DNA of 47,953 nucleotides. Source: Oscillospiraceae bacterium (GTDB lineage: Bacteria > Bacillota > Clostridia > UMGS1840 > HGM11507). Below are positions 24,745 to 34,784 of the stretch, piece after piece (within the stretch, counting starts at the first letter, position 1; each line of letters starts with the position of its first letter). The stretch spans positions 1 to 47,953 of the forward strand of contig SVKB01000018.1 in NCBI GenBank assembly GCA_015068665.1, given 5' to 3'. The position numbers and the translations under genes were made by a program. Below the pieces are notes generated by a model. It was not told where the DNA came from and did no database searches. It saw only the letters and a list, made by a program, of their open reading frames with translations.

Positions 24745-27186
24745 ATGTATATCGGATCATTACTAAACAGTAAGCTGGATAAGGCTTTTAAATACTCTTA
24801 CTGCCAACGAGGTATGAATGCTTCTTATAATCCCGATCTTATATGTGAGGAAAATGAAAGGGAATTTTATACAAAAGAAAACGGTTATTTATTTGTGCAA
24901 AGGACTGTTGCCTGGAATGAAACTGTTCTTTTATATAACGGAATAGATATAAAATTTGATTTCGGCGAAAAAGTATTTATCGACCATCTTTATATTAAAC
25001 AGTCGGAAGGCTCCGAAATCGGCTCTGTTGAGCTTTTTACCATTATCGGTAAAACATATAAAAAAATAGGCAAATATAATCCCGAAACAGGTAAGGGAAT
25101 TGTAACAACGGAATTCAAGGTGCACACAGCTGAATATGTTGATAACCTTGTTATAAGACTTAATGGCTGTTGCGGTACTGTCGGCATTGAAAAGCTTGAT
25201 ATTCTCGGTGGTATTAATCTTTCAAACGGAGTGTGGCCGATTCCGCTTAATTATAAATTTGACGGGGGAACCTACCGCAGAGATAAATTAAAAACAATTT
25301 CCTGTTCGGATGAGGAAGGCCTTTTTGCGGCAAAATATATTCAGGAAAGATTTTTTGAAAGCTTTGGTGCTGAGCTTGAACTTGTAAAGGAAAACGGGGA
25401 TATATCCTTAAAGACTTTGCCGGCCTGTGACAAGGACAGATATTTCTTAAAATCCGAGGAAGGTAAGTGTATAATTGAAGGAACGGGAAGAAGAGGTCTT
25501 ATGTATGCTCTTTCTGCGTTGCTTCAGCTTATTGATGATGATATTGTTAAAAATGCTGTTCTGGAAAATGAAGATTTTATGCAGATAAGAGGCGTGCACT
25601 TTGCACTTCCCAATAAGGACAGCATTCCTTTTATACATAATATGGTGAAATATGTATTTATTCCCAATCATTACAATATGGTTTTTCTGGAAATTGCAGG
25701 TGCAATGAAATATGATAATTATCCCGAAATTCACAAAGCCTGGCAGGATGTTTGCGAGCGCTATGAAAAAGGGGAGCTTCCTCCGCCGTCTCATTACGGA
25801 TTTGTAAGTCGTGATATATGGGAAAAAAGTGAGGTTAAGGAATTTTGTGATTTTCTGTCCTCTTACGGACTTGAGCTTGTTCCTGAGGTACAATGCTGGG
25901 GGCATACACAGTACATAACCTGCGCATATCCGCAGCTTGCCGAAATTCCCGTTGATATATCAGATGATGAAAATATAAACTTAAGAAATCTTGATGAAAA
26001 TGCAAAACGAAGTGATGTTTACTATCATACGATGTGCCCCAATCATCCTGATTACTATAAGGTAACCTTTGGAATTATTGATGAAATTATAGAGCTTCTG
26101 AAGCCTGAAAGATATATCCATTTAGGACATGATGAGGTGTATAATATATGTGAGTGTGAAAGATGTAAGAATTTATCAAGAACGGAAATTATCATAAAGG
26201 AAATAACAAACCTTCGTGATTATATTGTCGGAAAAAATCTTACTATGATGATATGGGGAGATATGCTTCAGAAAATGCCTTATTCATCACCTAATGCAGC
26301 TGCATATATTCCGAAGGATATAATTATGCTGGATTTTGTATGGTATTTTGATATGGATAAGGATATAGAGGATCATCTTCTTGGTAACGGGTTCAAAGTA
26401 GTTATGGGTAATATGTATTCAAGTCATTATACCCGATATGCTTCACGTTGTAAAAAAGAGGGGATGATAGGAGCCGAGGTTTCCACCTGGATCAGAGGCT
26501 GTAATGAAGCCAAATATGCAGCGGAAGGTAAAATGTTTGATTTTGTATACTCTTCAACAGGTATGTGCAATCCTTCCTATAACCCGGAATACCGTTATAC
26601 ATATTATGAAATTATAAAACCGCTTATTAACAGTATAAGAATTTCAATGGGAGATTTAAAATCCGATAAGGTAGAAAAAACACTTATATTAAATGGTGCT
26701 GATTCATTTGTTCCCTTTGATATAGCGGGAATTGTTCCCTATGACAGAGTGCTTTCGGTTTCACCCTATGAGCCCTGTAAAGAGCTTGAGGTAAATGAAT
26801 ACCTTGATATTATATCCTTTACCCATGCGACGGATATTTTTGCTCATAAAATAATGTGGAAGCCCCTGTTCGTAGTAGGTGAATATATTCTTAATTACGA
26901 GGATGGCACCAGCTTTACAAAGCCTCTTAACTTTGGTGGCGAAATATATAATTATCTGTCCGATTACGGAGAAATTCTTGAAAGTCAGTTTTTCCGTCAC
27001 CAGGGGTATATCGGTACTTATCTTTTAACCCCGGGGTGCGGTAAAACTCATAATGGTGACAGCTTTAATATAGGTACCTACAGCTTTAAAAATCCGTATC
27101 CCGATAAAAAAGTTAAAACTGTCAGCATCAGACATAATAATACCACAGGTGTTAAAATTCTTATATTTGATGTGAAAATTAAATAA
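24745..27186 (+). CDS. GH20-type beta-N-acetylhexosaminidase
   Basis: This 813-residue protein has a GH20 catalytic (TIM-barrel) domain at about 285-620, announced by MQIRGVHFALP. It carries LVPEVQCWGHTQYI and the catalytic pair in HLGHDEVY, D463-E464, the substrate-assisted acid/base of the family. Residues 1-280 hold a sandwich-like region and a GH20b-type alpha/beta domain ending in the ...IEGTGRRGLMYALSALLQL type text. No signal peptide is seen, so it probably acts inside the cell on imported oligosaccharides. It would release GlcNAc or GalNAc, which the ROK kinase and NagA could process. ATG behind TTGGAGG. The C-terminal ~190 residues are unassigned. Confidence 0.88.
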   Translation: MYIGSLLNSKLDKAFKYSYCQRGMNASYNPDLICEENEREFYTKENGYLFVQRTVAWNETVLLYNGIDIKFDFGEKVFIDHLYIKQSEGSEIGSVELFTIIGKTYKKIGKYNPETGKGIVTTEFKVHTAEYVDNLVIRLNGCCGTVGIEKLDILGGINLSNGVWPIPLNYKFDGGTYRRDKLKTISCSDEEGLFAAKYIQERFFESFGAELELVKENGDISLKTLPACDKDRYFLKSEEGKCIIEGTGRRGLMYALSALLQLIDDDIVKNAVLENEDFMQIRGVHFALPNKDSIPFIHNMVKYVFIPNHYNMVFLEIAGAMKYDNYPEIHKAWQDVCERYEKGELPPPSHYGFVSRDIWEKSEVKEFCDFLSSYGLELVPEVQCWGHTQYITCAYPQLAEIPVDISDDENINLRNLDENAKRSDVYYHTMCPNHPDYYKVTFGIIDEIIELLKPERYIHLGHDEVYNICECERCKNLSRTEIIIKEITNLRDYIVGKNLTMMIWGDMLQKMPYSSPNAAAYIPKDIIMLDFVWYFDMDKDIEDHLLGNGFKVVMGNMYSSHYTRYASRCKKEGMIGAEVSTWIRGCNEAKYAAEGKMFDFVYSSTGMCNPSYNPEYRYTYYEIIKPLINSIRISMGDLKSDKVEKTLILNGADSFVPFDIAGIVPYDRVLSVSPYEPCKELEVNEYLDIISFTHATDIFAHKIMWKPLFVVGEYILNYEDGTSFTKPLNFGGEIYNYLSDYGEILESQFFRHQGYIGTYLLTPGCGKTHNGDSFNIGTYSFKNPYPDKKVKTVSIRHNNTTGVKILIFDVKIK

Positions 27187-27195
27187 ATATCCTTT

Positions 27196-27229
27196 AAAAA
27201 GTTGTTTTTTATTCTGAAAACAACTTTTT
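27196..27229 (+). terminator. Terminator of the GH20 gene
   Basis: AAAAAGTTGTTTT pairs perfectly with AAAACAACTTTTT (13 bp); the T-rich 3' arm and following sequence make a standard intrinsic terminator. Confidence 0.85.
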
Positions 27230-27292
27230 ATATTGATTTTTTTGTTGGAAAATGGTATCATAATATGAAACATAAAATAGGGGAGTGTTGTT

Positions 27293-27475
27293 ATGGTTGA
27301 AAAAATTATTCTGATTGCTGTGCTGATAGTCGGTGCACTTATCAGTTATCTTTCAAGGTATATCGGCTCGTATATAAAAATTTTGAAATCACCTGAAGCA
27401 AACGCCCTGTTTATAAAAGGTATCGGTTTTTTAATAGTCATTATATCATGTACAATAGCATTTATGAAATTTTAG
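27293..27475 (+). CDS. Small two-segment membrane protein
   Basis: This 60-residue protein has two hydrophobic segments (about 4-26 and 42-58) joined by a short loop IKILKSPEANALFIKG. The ATG follows AGGGGAG. It lies 20 bases ahead of valS and may be co-transcribed with it. I do not recognise the family, and no function can be inferred from the position. Confidence 0.6.
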   Translation: MVEKIILIAVLIVGALISYLSRYIGSYIKILKSPEANALFIKGIGFLIVIISCTIAFMKF

Positions 27476-27495
27476 TGTAGAAAGAGAGAAGTAGT

Positions 27496-30108
27496 ATGAA
27501 AAAGGATATTGCAAAAAATTATTCTCCCGGTGAGGTAGAAGGTAAAATTTATGAAAGATGGTTAAATAACGGATATTTTACACCTGTTATTGACAAGGAT
27601 AAAGAACCGTTTACAATTGTTATTCCTCCTCCGAATGTTACCGGTCAGCTTCATATGGGGCATGCCTTGGATGAAACCCTGCAGGATATTCTGGTAAGAT
27701 ATAAAAGAATGCAGGGATATCCTACCCTATGGGTACCCGGAACCGATCACGCCGGAATTGCAACTCAGATTAAGGTTGAAGAAAATTTAAGAAAAGAAAA
27801 GGGCTTAACTCGTCATGACCTTGGCAGAGAAAAGTTCCTTGAGCTTGTATGGGACTGGAAAAACAAATACGGAAGCTATATTCTTGATCAGATAAAAAAG
27901 CTTGGCAGCTCATGTGATTTTACAAGAGAAAGATTTACCATGGACGAAGGCTGCTCAAAGGCGGTTAAGGAGGTTTTCGTTAAGCTTTACGAGAAGGATC
28001 TTATATACAGAGGCAACAGAATAATCAACTGGTGTCCTCATTGTATAACCGCTTTGTCAGATGCCGAGGTTGAATATACCGAGCAGGACGGATTTTTCTG
28101 GCATATAAGATATTATCTTAAGGATAGTGACAGATTTATCGAAATCGCAACCACAAGACCTGAAACATTGCTTGGTGATACAGCTGTTGCGGTTCACCCT
28201 GAGGATGAAAGATATAAGGATCTGGTTGGAAAAACTCTGATTCTTCCTCTTGTTGGCAGAGAGATTCCTGTTATTGCAGATGAATATGTTGATAAGGAAT
28301 TTGGTACAGGCTGTGTTAAAATCACTCCTGCACATGACCCCAATGACTTTGAGGTCGGACTTCGTCATAATTTAGAGCAAATCAGGGTTATGAATGATGA
28401 CGCAACCATTAACGAGCTTGGTGGCAAATATTGCGGCCTTGACCGTTATGAAGCAAGAAAAACTATTGTTAAAGACCTTGAAGAAGGCGGCTTCCTTGTA
28501 GATGTTAAGCCACATAAGCATAATGTAGGTCAGTGCTACAGATGCGGAACTACTGTTGAGCCTATTACCTCCAAACAATGGTTTGTTAAGATGGAGCCTC
28601 TTGCTAAAAGAGCTATTGAGGTTGTTAAAAACAGAGAAATTGAATTTGTTCCTGATAGATTTTCCAAAACATACCTTAACTGGATGGAAAATGTACACGA
28701 CTGGTGTATTTCACGTCAGCTTTGGTGGGGGCACAGAATTCCGGCTTATTACTGTGAAGACTGCGGTAAAATGGTTGTATCCAAAGAGGATGTTCATACC
28801 TGCCCTGAATGTAACGGTAAAATGAAGCAGGAGGATGACGTTTTAGATACCTGGTTCAGCTCAGCGCTATGGCCATTTTCAACTCTTGGATGGCCTGATA
28901 AAACTGAAGACCTTGAATACTTCTATCCTACCAACGTTCTTGTAACAGGCTATGATATCATTTTCTTCTGGGTAGCAAGAATGATATTCTCAGGTATGGA
29001 GCAAATGAATAAAATTCCGTTTAAATACGTATTTATCCATGGTCTTGTTCGTGATGAGCTGGGACGTAAGATGAGTAAATCACTTGGAAACGGTATTGAT
29101 CCTCTTAAGGTTATTGAGGAATATGGCGCCGATGCTTTAAGATTTACACTTGCTACCGGTAATTCACCCGGTAATGATATGAGATTCTCAACCAAGAAGG
29201 TTGAAGCATCAAGGAACTTTGCCAATAAGATCTGGAATGCATCAAGATTTGCACTTATGAATCTTGATATTGAAAAAATAGAAATTCCCGATAATCTTGA
29301 AATAGAAGATAAATGGATTTTATCAAAGTACAATGAGCTTGTTAAAGAGGTTACCGATAACCTTGATAAATTCGAGCTTGGTATTGCAGTTTCAAAGCTT
29401 TATGATTTTATATGGGATATTCTTTGTGACTGGTATATTGAAATGATAAAGATGCGTTTATATGCAAAAGAAGAAAGCGGAAGAGTTGCTCAGAATGTTC
29501 TCTCGTTCGTTCTTTCCGGTGCATTAAAGCTTCTTCATCCGTTTATGCCGTTCATTACGGAAGAAATATTTATGGCACTTCCTACAGGCGAGGAAAGTAT
29601 TATGATTTCCAAGTGGCCTGAATATGATGCAGGTTTAAGCTTTGCAGAAGATGAAAAGAAGGTTGAAAAAATCATTGGTGCTATAAGAGCCTTAAGAAAC
29701 TTAAGAGCTGAAATGAATGTTCCTATGTCCAAGAAGGCTAAAATGTATATTATAACCGATGATGAGGATACCTTTAATAAAGGTGCAGGCTTCTTCGTTA
29801 AGCTTGGCGGAGCATCGGAGGTTGTTGTTACATCTGATAAAGGCTTACAGGTTGAAAACGCAGTTTCGCTTGTTGTTGAAGGCGCGCAGATACTTATGCC
29901 TTTAGGTGAGCTTGTTGACCTTGAAAAAGAACGCGAAAGACTTACCAAGGAAAGAGATTATATCCTTAGTGAAATAAAAAGAGTTGATTCCCGTCTTTCC
30001 AATCCGGGCTTTGTGAATAAGGCTCCTCAGAAACTTATTGATGAGGAAAAAGCCAAGAAGGAAAAATTTGAGGAAATGCTTAAACAGGTTGAAGAGAAGT
30101 TGAAATAA
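27496..30108 (+). CDS. valS: Valyl-tRNA synthetase
   Basis: The 870-residue cytoplasmic enzyme charges tRNA-Val. Class I signatures are complete: [11 protein letters not shown] (HMGH at 53-56) and KMSKS at 525-529. Between them is the editing domain with [18 protein letters not shown] zinc-type group CPHC/CYRC/CEDC/CPEC lies in the insertion. The anticodon-binding region follows, then the C-terminal coiled coil (from ~805, [18 protein letters not shown]) that is typical of ValRS and separates it from IleRS and LeuRS. Length is normal. There is no T-box leader in the 60 bases before the preceding small gene. The stop overlaps the folC start in TAATG. Confidence 0.98.
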   Translation: MKKDIAKNYSPGEVEGKIYERWLNNGYFTPVIDKDKEPFTIVIPPPNVTGQLHMGHALDETLQDILVRYKRMQGYPTLWVPGTDHAGIATQIKVEENLRKEKGLTRHDLGREKFLELVWDWKNKYGSYILDQIKKLGSSCDFTRERFTMDEGCSKAVKEVFVKLYEKDLIYRGNRIINWCPHCITALSDAEVEYTEQDGFFWHIRYYLKDSDRFIEIATTRPETLLGDTAVAVHPEDERYKDLVGKTLILPLVGREIPVIADEYVDKEFGTGCVKITPAHDPNDFEVGLRHNLEQIRVMNDDATINELGGKYCGLDRYEARKTIVKDLEEGGFLVDVKPHKHNVGQCYRCGTTVEPITSKQWFVKMEPLAKRAIEVVKNREIEFVPDRFSKTYLNWMENVHDWCISRQLWWGHRIPAYYCEDCGKMVVSKEDVHTCPECNGKMKQEDDVLDTWFSSALWPFSTLGWPDKTEDLEYFYPTNVLVTGYDIIFFWVARMIFSGMEQMNKIPFKYVFIHGLVRDELGRKMSKSLGNGIDPLKVIEEYGADALRFTLATGNSPGNDMRFSTKKVEASRNFANKIWNASRFALMNLDIEKIEIPDNLEIEDKWILSKYNELVKEVTDNLDKFELGIAVSKLYDFIWDILCDWYIEMIKMRLYAKEESGRVAQNVLSFVLSGALKLLHPFMPFITEEIFMALPTGEESIMISKWPEYDAGLSFAEDEKKVEKIIGAIRALRNLRAEMNVPMSKKAKMYIITDDEDTFNKGAGFFVKLGGASEVVVTSDKGLQVENAVSLVVEGAQILMPLGELVDLEKERERLTKERDYILSEIKRVDSRLSNPGFVNKAPQKLIDEEKAKKEKFEEMLKQVEEKLK

Positions 30109-31322
30109 TGAACTTAACTTATAACGAATTTTTAGAACAATTATTCTCCATTAAAAGGTTTGGTAAAACTCCAAACCTTTTAGTTATGGAGGAAATTTTA
30201 AAAAAACTTGATAATCCCCATGAAAAATTAAAATTTATCCACATAGCAGGTACTAACGGAAAAGGCTCGGTATGTAATTATATTGCTTCTGCTCTTATGG
30301 AAAAAGGCTGTCGGACAGGACTGTTTACCTCACCCTTTATCCATCGTTTCAACGAGAGATTTAAAATCAACGGTAAGGATATAGATGACAGTAAGCTGGC
30401 TGAGCTTGGAAGTCGTGTAATGGAAATTGCCCGGGAGATTCCGTATGAGGTAAAGCAGTTTGATATTATAACCGCCATTGCTATTCTTTGGTTTTATGAG
30501 GGAAAATGTGATTATGTGGTATTAGAGGCAGGTATGGGCGGAAGAAATGACAGCACAAATATTATAACTCCCGTGTTGTCCGTTATAACCACAATAGATC
30601 TTGACCATACTAAAATTTTAGGAGATACCGGGGAAAAAATTGCTTTTGAAAAGGCGGGCATTATAAAGGAAAATATTCCTCTTGTTTATTATCCTACCGA
30701 ATATGAGCAAATACTAAAAGATGAATGTCTTTTGAAAAAATCACCCTTTGGCACTATAGAAAACCCCGGGATAATTAAATGTGATTTATCAGGAACGGAG
30801 TTTATGTATAAAGGCTCACGTTTTTATATCAAAATGTACGGAGCTCATCAGGTTTTTAATGCCTGTCTTGCTATAGAAGCCTTAAGACAGCTTGGGGTAG
30901 AGGAAGCCTTTATAGCTACAGGAATCGGGAAAATGCAGTTTGAAGGCAGATTTGAAAAGTTGTCGGATAAGCCTTTGGTATTTATCGATGGCGGGCATAA
31001 TCCTCAGGGAGCAAAAACTATTGTGGAAACCGTGAAACAATATAAGCTTGAAAACCCATGCTTTGTTGTATCGGTTTATAAGGAAAAGGATGCCGAAGGC
31101 TTTATGAAAAATATTTTGGGTAACGGGGAGATAATTGTAACCTCTTTTGATGACAGTATGTGTCATGACAGATTTGAATTGGCACATACCTTTAATCTAC
31201 CCACACATGAGCTTTCGGAAATAGTGGAAAACATCAAAAACTCCGGTGATGATAAAACCTATATTTTTTGCGGATCATTATACCAGATATCCAAAATAAA
31301 GAGCTTTTTTGACAAAACTTGA
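30108..31322 (+). CDS. folC: Folylpolyglutamate synthase / dihydrofolate synthase
   Basis: The 404-residue Mur-ligase-family enzyme adds glutamate to (dihydro)folates. Visible motifs are the ATP loop HIAGTNGKGS (residues 45-54), TSPFIHRFNERFKING, EAGMGGRNDSTN and FIDGGHNPQGAKT in the C-terminal domain. Its start overlaps the valS stop by one base, so it is translationally coupled; valS-folC is a familiar pair in Firmicutes. The transcript probably ends at the hairpin at 31362-31395. Confidence 0.96.
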   Translation: MNLTYNEFLEQLFSIKRFGKTPNLLVMEEILKKLDNPHEKLKFIHIAGTNGKGSVCNYIASALMEKGCRTGLFTSPFIHRFNERFKINGKDIDDSKLAELGSRVMEIAREIPYEVKQFDIITAIAILWFYEGKCDYVVLEAGMGGRNDSTNIITPVLSVITTIDLDHTKILGDTGEKIAFEKAGIIKENIPLVYYPTEYEQILKDECLLKKSPFGTIENPGIIKCDLSGTEFMYKGSRFYIKMYGAHQVFNACLAIEALRQLGVEEAFIATGIGKMQFEGRFEKLSDKPLVFIDGGHNPQGAKTIVETVKQYKLENPCFVVSVYKEKDAEGFMKNILGNGEIIVTSFDDSMCHDRFELAHTFNLPTHELSEIVENIKNSGDDKTYIFCGSLYQISKIKSFFDKT

Positions 31323-31333
31323 TCTTATTTTTA

Positions 31334-31362
31334 AAAGGAAAAATTTAATATTTAAAGAAATA
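31334..31362 (+). promoter_or_regulatory. Possible sigma-H promoter of the spoIIA operon
   Basis: AAAGGAAAA (31334-31342) fits the sigma-H -35 consensus RnAGGAwWW. After 11 bases, AAAGAAATA (31354-31362) matches RnnGAATww at all but one position. The spoIIA operon of Bacillus subtilis is sigma-H dependent. The expected start of transcription lies in the left arm of the folC terminator. Confidence 0.45.
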
Positions 31363-31395
31363 TCTCTTGTATGCTTTAGTACAAGAGATTTTTTT
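31362..31395 (+). terminator. Terminator of valS-folC
   Basis: ATCTCTTGTA (31362-31371) pairs perfectly with TACAAGAGAT (31380-31389) and is followed by six T. It lies 40 bases after the folC stop and only 20 before spoIIAA. Confidence 0.88.
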
Positions 31396-31414
31396 ATTGG
31401 AAGGAATGGATAAA

Positions 31415-31717
31415 ATGCTGGAATTTGAAATTGATAATACTGTTCTTACTGCAGTTATAACCGGGGAGCTTGATCAGCATACAGCGGGAGTGTTGAGAGA
31501 ACAAATTGATCTTAAGCTTGCTACCGGGATTTACAACACTCTTATTTTTGATTTTACGAATCTGTCTTTTATGGACAGCTCGGGAATAGCCCTTGTTATG
31601 GGCAGGGTTAAAAATATGCAGGCCGTTTCAGGGAATGTAAAAGTAAGAATAAATGATGTTAAAATGGCAAAAATTCTTACCATGTCCGGTATGGATAAAT
31701 ATGTTGAATTTATATAG
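31415..31717 (+). CDS. spoIIAA: Anti-sigma F factor antagonist SpoIIAA
   Basis: This 100-residue STAS-domain protein, in its unphosphorylated form, releases sigma-F from SpoIIAB in the forespore. The phosphorylation-site text SFMDSSGIALVMGR is present, with the second serine (S56) equivalent to Ser58 of B. subtilis. The ATG at 31415 is chosen because GGAAGGA lies 9 bases ahead; the longer open frame runs back through the terminator hairpin. It heads the spoIIA operon, followed 14 bases later by spoIIAB. Confidence 0.93.
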   Translation: MLEFEIDNTVLTAVITGELDQHTAGVLREQIDLKLATGIYNTLIFDFTNLSFMDSSGIALVMGRVKNMQAVSGNVKVRINDVKMAKILTMSGMDKYVEFI

Positions 31718-31731
31718 AAAGGGTGATTGTA

Positions 31732-32157
31732 ATGGAAATACTCAACGAAATGAAAATTGAATTTTTGAGCCGTTCTTCAAATGAAAGCTTTGCAAGAATA
31801 ACGGTTGCGGCTTTTATATCACAACTCGATCCTACTCTTAATGAAATAAGTGATATCAAAACAGCAGTATCGGAAGCGGTTACAAATGCTATTGTTCACG
31901 GGTATGGAGATTCAATGGGAATTATTATTCTTACAACAAGAGTCTATAAGAATAAAACTGTTGAAATATCGGTAAAGGATATGGGAAAAGGAATAGAAGA
32001 TATTAAAAAGGCAAGACAACCTCTTTTTACTACCGGGAATTCCGATGAGCGCTCGGGTATGGGATTTACCGTAATGGAAACTTTTATGGATGAGGTTTAT
32101 GTTGAATCTGATCCCGGAAAGGGAACTTTGGTTGTTCTTAAAAGGTGTCTTTCTTGA
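31732..32157 (+). CDS. spoIIAB: Anti-sigma F factor / serine kinase SpoIIAB
   Basis: This 141-residue GHKL-fold protein binds and holds sigma-F and phosphorylates SpoIIAA. It has the N-box EAVTNAIVHGYG, the G1 box VKDMGKGIEDI and the G2 box ERSGMGFTVMETFMD. The opening FLSRSSNESFARITVAAFI is almost the same as in B. subtilis SpoIIAB. The ATG at 31732 follows AAAGGGTG. Its 3' end overlaps the ribosome binding site and start of sigF. Confidence 0.96.
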   Translation: MEILNEMKIEFLSRSSNESFARITVAAFISQLDPTLNEISDIKTAVSEAVTNAIVHGYGDSMGIIILTTRVYKNKTVEISVKDMGKGIEDIKKARQPLFTTGNSDERSGMGFTVMETFMDEVYVESDPGKGTLVVLKRCLS

Positions 32158-32876
32158 GGACTTTTTTTGATGATGAATTACTTATAGAGGCGAAAAAGGG
32201 AGATCAGAATGCCATCGGTATTCTTCTTAACAACAATAAAGGGCTTGTTCACATGTGTGCAGGAAGGTTTGCAGGCAGAGGCGTTGAGCAGGAGGATTTG
32301 ATACAGCTTGGTTTTATCGGGTTATATAAGGCTATTATTAATTTTGATTCATCTTATGAGGTGAAGTTTTCTACATACGCGGTTCCGCTTGTAATGGGAG
32401 AAATTAAACGTTTTTTAAGAGAAAACGGTTCAATAAAGGTTTCAAGAAGGCTTAAGGAGCTGTATGCCGGGATAAAATTTACAAAATCAAAGTTGGAGCT
32501 TACATTAGGCCGTGAACCGAAAATTACCGAAATAGCTGAAGCAATGAATGTCGGTACAGAGGATATTATACTGTCTTTAAATGCCAATGAACGTGTGTTT
32601 TCTCTTGAAGAAGAATTAAACGGTGAAGATAAAAATACGAGTCTTATTGAAACTATAGAGGATATAAGCTATAGTGAAGAAAAAATAGTTGACCGTATTG
32701 TGGTTAACGAGCTGATACAAAATCTTAAAAAAAATGAACGGCAGATTATAATATTAAGATTCTTTAAAGAGCTTACTCAACAGGAGATTGCAGATATGCT
32801 GGGAATTTCTCAGGTTCAGGTTTGCAGAATTTTAAAAAGAGTTCTTAAAAAATTAAAAGACGTATACAAACAATAA
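32154..32876 (+). CDS. sigF: Forespore sigma factor F
   Basis: This 240-residue sigma-70-family protein has region 2 (AGRGVEQEDLIQLGFIGLYKAI, in part, and FSTYAVPLVMGEIKRFLR), region 3 (IKVSRRLKELY) and region 4 (LTQQEIADMLGISQVQVCRI). Its place after spoIIAA-spoIIAB identifies it as sigma-F rather than sigma-G. I prefer the TTG at 32154, 6 bases after AAAGGTG; a GTG at 32145 lies within that site. It overlaps spoIIAB by 4 bases, so translation is coupled and the stoichiometry of sigma and anti-sigma is kept. Confidence 0.95.
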   Translation: MRTFFDDELLIEAKKGDQNAIGILLNNNKGLVHMCAGRFAGRGVEQEDLIQLGFIGLYKAIINFDSSYEVKFSTYAVPLVMGEIKRFLRENGSIKVSRRLKELYAGIKFTKSKLELTLGREPKITEIAEAMNVGTEDIILSLNANERVFSLEEELNGEDKNTSLIETIEDISYSEEKIVDRIVVNELIQNLKKNERQIIILRFFKELTQQEIADMLGISQVQVCRILKRVLKKLKDVYKQ

Positions 32877-32911
32877 AGCATCTTTTAAGGGATGCTTTAT
32901 TGTTATTTTTT
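32871..32911 (+). terminator. Terminator of the spoIIA operon
   Basis: CAATAAAGCATC pairs perfectly with GATGCTTTATTG (12 bp), followed by a T-rich tract. The sigF stop codon lies inside the left arm. Confidence 0.88.
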
Positions 32912-32933
32912 TACTTACTTTTCTCTTTTTTTC

Positions 32934-32962
32934 TTGAAAAACCAAATATGCTGTGATATAAT
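32934..32962 (+). promoter_or_regulatory. Predicted sigma-A promoter of the Na/phosphate cotransporter gene
   Basis: TTGAAA (32934-32939) and TATAAT (32957-32962) are separated by 17 bases, 50 bases before the start at 33013. Confidence 0.65.
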
Positions 32963-33012
32963 ATTATGGGAAAAATTGAAGAAAATAACTATTGAGAAAA
33001 TGGAGGAGTAAA

Positions 33013-34773
33013 ATGGATATTTTCAGCATTTTAAGTCTTATCGGAGGACTTGCACTGTTTTTATACGGAATGGATTTAATGGGAGACAGTCTTAAGAAGC
33101 TTGCAGGCGGAAAGCTTGAATCAATTCTTGCAAGATTAACATCAAACAAGCTTGTCGGCTTTCTTTTGGGACTTGGCGTTACTGCTGTTATTCAGTCATC
33201 CTCTGCAACAACCGTAATGCTTGTAGGCTTTGTTAATTCCGGTATTATGACACTTGGGCAAACTATTAGTATTATAATGGGTGCGAATGTAGGTACAACC
33301 GTTACGGCATTTTTGCTAAGTACGGCTGATATTCACGGTGCGGCAATAATTTTAAAACTGCTAAAGCCTGAATCCTTTACTCCTGTTCTTGCAATGGTTG
33401 GACTGCTTATGACAATGATTTCCAAAAAAGAGTCCAAAAAGAATACCGGTTTTATTCTTATCGGATTTGCGATTTTAATGTTTGGTATGAGTGCTATGAG
33501 CAGCGCTGTTTCCGGACTTAAGAACAATGAAGCTTTTACAAATATACTGACTATGTTTGCCGATAATCCTGTTATGGGTATTATTGTTGGTACAATATTT
33601 ACCGCTATCATCCAGTCATCTTCGGCATCGGTTGGTGTTTTGCAGGCACTTGCAATAAGCTGTGCGATACCTTTTTCTACTGCTATTCCCGTTATATTAG
33701 GTCAGAATATAGGCACAACCATCACACCTATTATCTCTGCCTTAAGCGGAAACACCGAATCGAAACGAGTTGCCATATCTTGCTTATATGTAAAAATGAT
33801 CGGAGTAGTTGTTGTTGCGGGGATCTTTTATATTATTAACCATTTTGTTCCGTTTTCCTTTATGGATACAAATGTAACCGCCTTCTATATAGCTATTGTA
33901 CACTTTATTTTCAATATTTTATCAACGGTAATTCTTATTCCGTTTACAAAGCTTATTGAAAAGCTTGCAATTAAGACCATCAAGTCCGGTAAAGACGAAA
34001 GAGAGCTTGACGTATTCGATACTCTTGATGACCGATTCCTGTCAGTTCCTTCCTTTGCGGTAGAAAAATGTAAAGAGCTTGTTTGCGATATGGCGAAAAT
34101 CTCCTTTGATACCTTTGAAAAGGCTACAAAGCTTCTTGATAATTTCGATTATGATGAATTTGAAAACATAAAAAAATATGAATCTCTTGTTGATAAATAT
34201 GAAGATAAGACCAGTACTTATCTTGTAAAAATTGCCGCTAACAATGTTTCGGCAAAAGACAGTAAGATAGTATCTGAGCTTCTTCACTGTATCGGGGATA
34301 TAGAAAGAATTTCTGACCACGCCCTTAATATTGCTGAAACTGCAAAGGAAATCTTTGATAAGAAAATAAGCTTTTCCGAAAAAGCAAATCAGGATATAAA
34401 GGTTATTACGGCTGCTGTTTCTGAAATTCTCAGTCTTTCACTGAAGACTCTCGAAAATGATGATATTGAAGCTGCAAATAGAGTTGAGCCTCTTGAGCAG
34501 GTTATTGACCGAATCAAGCGTCATATAAAGAGCGGTCACGTAACAAGATTAAGACAGGGCGACTGTACAATGGAATTAGGCTTTATTCTTTCTGATCTTC
34601 TTACTAACTACGAAAGAGTATCAGACCATTGCTCAAATATTGCCGTATGCTTTATTGAGCTAAACAACGATTCCTTTGAAAGACATGAATATCTTAATAA
34701 CGTTAAAACCGGCGGCGGTAAAGAATTCAGTGATTTCTATGAAACATATAAACAAAAATATTACATTGATTAG
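33013..34773 (+). CDS. Na+/phosphate cotransporter (NptA-like) with PhoU domain
   Basis: This 586-residue membrane protein has two inverted Na/Pi-cotransporter (PF02690) repeats. Each has the QSSSA signature, in GVTAVIQSSSATTVMLVG and IFTAIIQSSSASVGVL, within about eight to nine membrane segments up to residue ~330. The C-terminal part (~350-550) is a cytoplasmic PhoU-like helical domain, with HCIGDIERISDHALNIAE and YERVSDHCSNIAV. It takes up phosphate with sodium, or may act in regulation. The ATG at 33013 is set by GGAGGAG; the open frame starts earlier without a suitable site. It is followed 11 bases later by the AGE-family gene. Confidence 0.93.
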   Translation: MDIFSILSLIGGLALFLYGMDLMGDSLKKLAGGKLESILARLTSNKLVGFLLGLGVTAVIQSSSATTVMLVGFVNSGIMTLGQTISIIMGANVGTTVTAFLLSTADIHGAAIILKLLKPESFTPVLAMVGLLMTMISKKESKKNTGFILIGFAILMFGMSAMSSAVSGLKNNEAFTNILTMFADNPVMGIIVGTIFTAIIQSSSASVGVLQALAISCAIPFSTAIPVILGQNIGTTITPIISALSGNTESKRVAISCLYVKMIGVVVVAGIFYIINHFVPFSFMDTNVTAFYIAIVHFIFNILSTVILIPFTKLIEKLAIKTIKSGKDERELDVFDTLDDRFLSVPSFAVEKCKELVCDMAKISFDTFEKATKLLDNFDYDEFENIKKYESLVDKYEDKTSTYLVKIAANNVSAKDSKIVSELLHCIGDIERISDHALNIAETAKEIFDKKISFSEKANQDIKVITAAVSEILSLSLKTLENDDIEAANRVEPLEQVIDRIKRHIKSGHVTRLRQGDCTMELGFILSDLLTNYERVSDHCSNIAVCFIELNNDSFERHEYLNNVKTGGGKEFSDFYETYKQKYYID

Positions 34774-34784
34774 AGGTTAGAAAA

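Noticed and set aside
27230..27495. T-box leader ahead of valS
   Set aside because: The spaces before the small membrane gene and before valS are too short, and no T-box sequence or specifier stem-loop is visible.
28057..28698. Minus-strand open frames inside valS
   Set aside because: They lie opposite conserved synthetase coding sequence, lack ribosome binding sites and show no family features.
31367..31414. Longer N-terminus for SpoIIAA starting at 31367
   Set aside because: It would run through the terminator hairpin and T-tract; the ATG at 31415 has a proper ribosome binding site and matches the family start.
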